From JANNGZ01 sp031404155 (lineage in GTDB: Bacteria; Pseudomonadota; Gammaproteobacteria; Burkholderiales; Burkholderiaceae_C), in contig JANNGZ010000300.1 of the NCBI GenBank assembly GCA_031404155.1, positions 1 through 6,896 on the forward strand: a DNA stretch of 6,896 bases, given 5' to 3'. The position numbers were made by a program, and so were the translations under genes. Of this stretch, positions 6,458-6,896 are shown one piece after another. Position 1 is the stretch's first letter. The number at the start of each line of letters is the position of its first letter. The notes beneath the pieces were generated by a model. That model saw only the letters and a program-made list of their open reading frames with translations. It was not told the origin of the DNA and did not search any database.

Positions 6458-6896
6458 ATGCTTGACCTTCACGCCACCTCACAGCTCGGCGCACACCCTG
6501 CCCTGGCTGAAAGCATCGACGCGCACACGCTGTGCCCGGGGGCCTACCGCGGGCCCGAACGCCGCGGCGCCGAAGGCACTGCACAGCGCTGGGTCGCCGG
6601 CATGCTCGACGAGATCGACTACGGCGTGCTGCTGGTCGAACCCGGCGGCCGCGTGCTGCACGCCAACCACGCGGCGTTGCGCGACCTGGCCAAAGAAAAC
6701 GCGCTTCAGCTCGACGGCCCGATGCTGCAGGCCCGCTCGGCCAGCGACGCCCAGGCATTGGCCCGGGCGCTGGAGGCCGCGGCTTCGCACGGGCTGCGGC
6801 GCCTGTTGGAACTCGGCGCACCCGGGCAGCGCATGCGCGTGTCGGTGGTGCCGATTGCCCACAAGGGCGCTGGCGAGCCCCTGCCCGCGCCGCGCC
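6458..6896 (+). CDS. Transcriptional regulator with PAS-like sensory region, probably LuxR-type; 3'-truncated by window edge
   Basis: The frame runs from the ATG at 6458 to the right edge without a stop, giving 146 complete codons. The protein starts MLDLHATSQLGAHPALAES, followed by a basic motif YRGPERR (residues 30-36). A PAS-like segment begins near residue 49 (MLDEIDYGVLLVEPGGRVLH, then ANHAALRDL) and continues through LRRLLELG and MRVSVVPIAH. This layout matches a Burkholderiales group of regulators that I recall as ending in a LuxR-type helix-turn-helix. That C-terminal domain would lie beyond the window, so the DNA-binding assignment is inference. No signal peptide or membrane helix is visible. 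The opposite-strand open frames across this segment have composition typical of GC-rich shadow frames. Being divergent from a two-component operon suggests a regulatory link. It could instead be another PAS-containing signalling protein, such as a kinase or diguanylate cyclase. Confidence 0.75.
   Translation, partial: MLDLHATSQLGAHPALAESIDAHTLCPGAYRGPERRGAEGTAQRWVAGMLDEIDYGVLLVEPGGRVLHANHAALRDLAKENALQLDGPMLQARSASDAQALARALEAAASHGLRRLLELGAPGQRMRVSVVPIAHKGAGEPLPAPR

Noticed and set aside
6237..6862. Two overlapping minus-strand open frames at the right edge
   Set aside because: They are opposite the plus-strand regulator, which has a strong ribosome site and a PAS-like sequence. Their products are Arg/Ala-rich or His/Gln-rich shadows.

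Overview
The window is very GC-rich, with strong G/C third-position bias in every gene. Its signalling gene types, and an intergenic palindrome of the GTTCGxxCTGAGCTTGTCGAAGG kind, suggest a betaproteobacterium of the order Burkholderiales. That is inferred from composition and gene families; no rRNA or marker gene is present.

Layout. (1) Positions 1-3488, plus strand: a two-gene unit. The first gene is open at the left edge and encodes an alpha/beta-hydrolase module of the type found fused C-terminally to GMC (cholesterol-oxidase-like) oxidoreductases. It has Cys in place of the usual nucleophilic Ser. It overlaps by 4 bases (ATGA) a PhoD-like metallophosphatase gene that has no visible signal peptide and no obvious Shine-Dalgarno sequence, so the two are probably translationally coupled. 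(2) Positions 3489-3626: a short convergent intergenic region with an imperfect palindromic repeat that can fold in two alternative ways. (3) Positions 3627-6249, minus strand: a two-component operon, a LuxR/NarL-type response regulator followed with an 11-base overlap by a six-helix hybrid sensor histidine kinase with its own C-terminal receiver. (4) Positions 6250-6457: a divergent intergenic region. (5) Positions 6458-6896, plus strand: the 5' part of a third regulatory gene, with a PAS-like sensory segment, cut by the right edge.

How the genes fit together. The kinase and response regulator are very likely cognate partners: phosphate could go directly from H275 of the kinase to D53 of the regulator, with the kinase's own receiver (D574) modulating the flow. 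The divergent PAS-type regulator may be part of the same circuit, since it shares the intergenic control region. The hydrolase/phosphatase unit is convergent to the kinase operon and looks functionally separate, probably acting on lipid- or sterol-like substrates and a phosphate ester. No mobile element, CRISPR array, tRNA or rRNA was seen. I found no convincing undescribed system. The least ordinary points are the Cys-nucleophile hydrolase coupled to a leaderless PhoD homologue and the two-conformation repeat.
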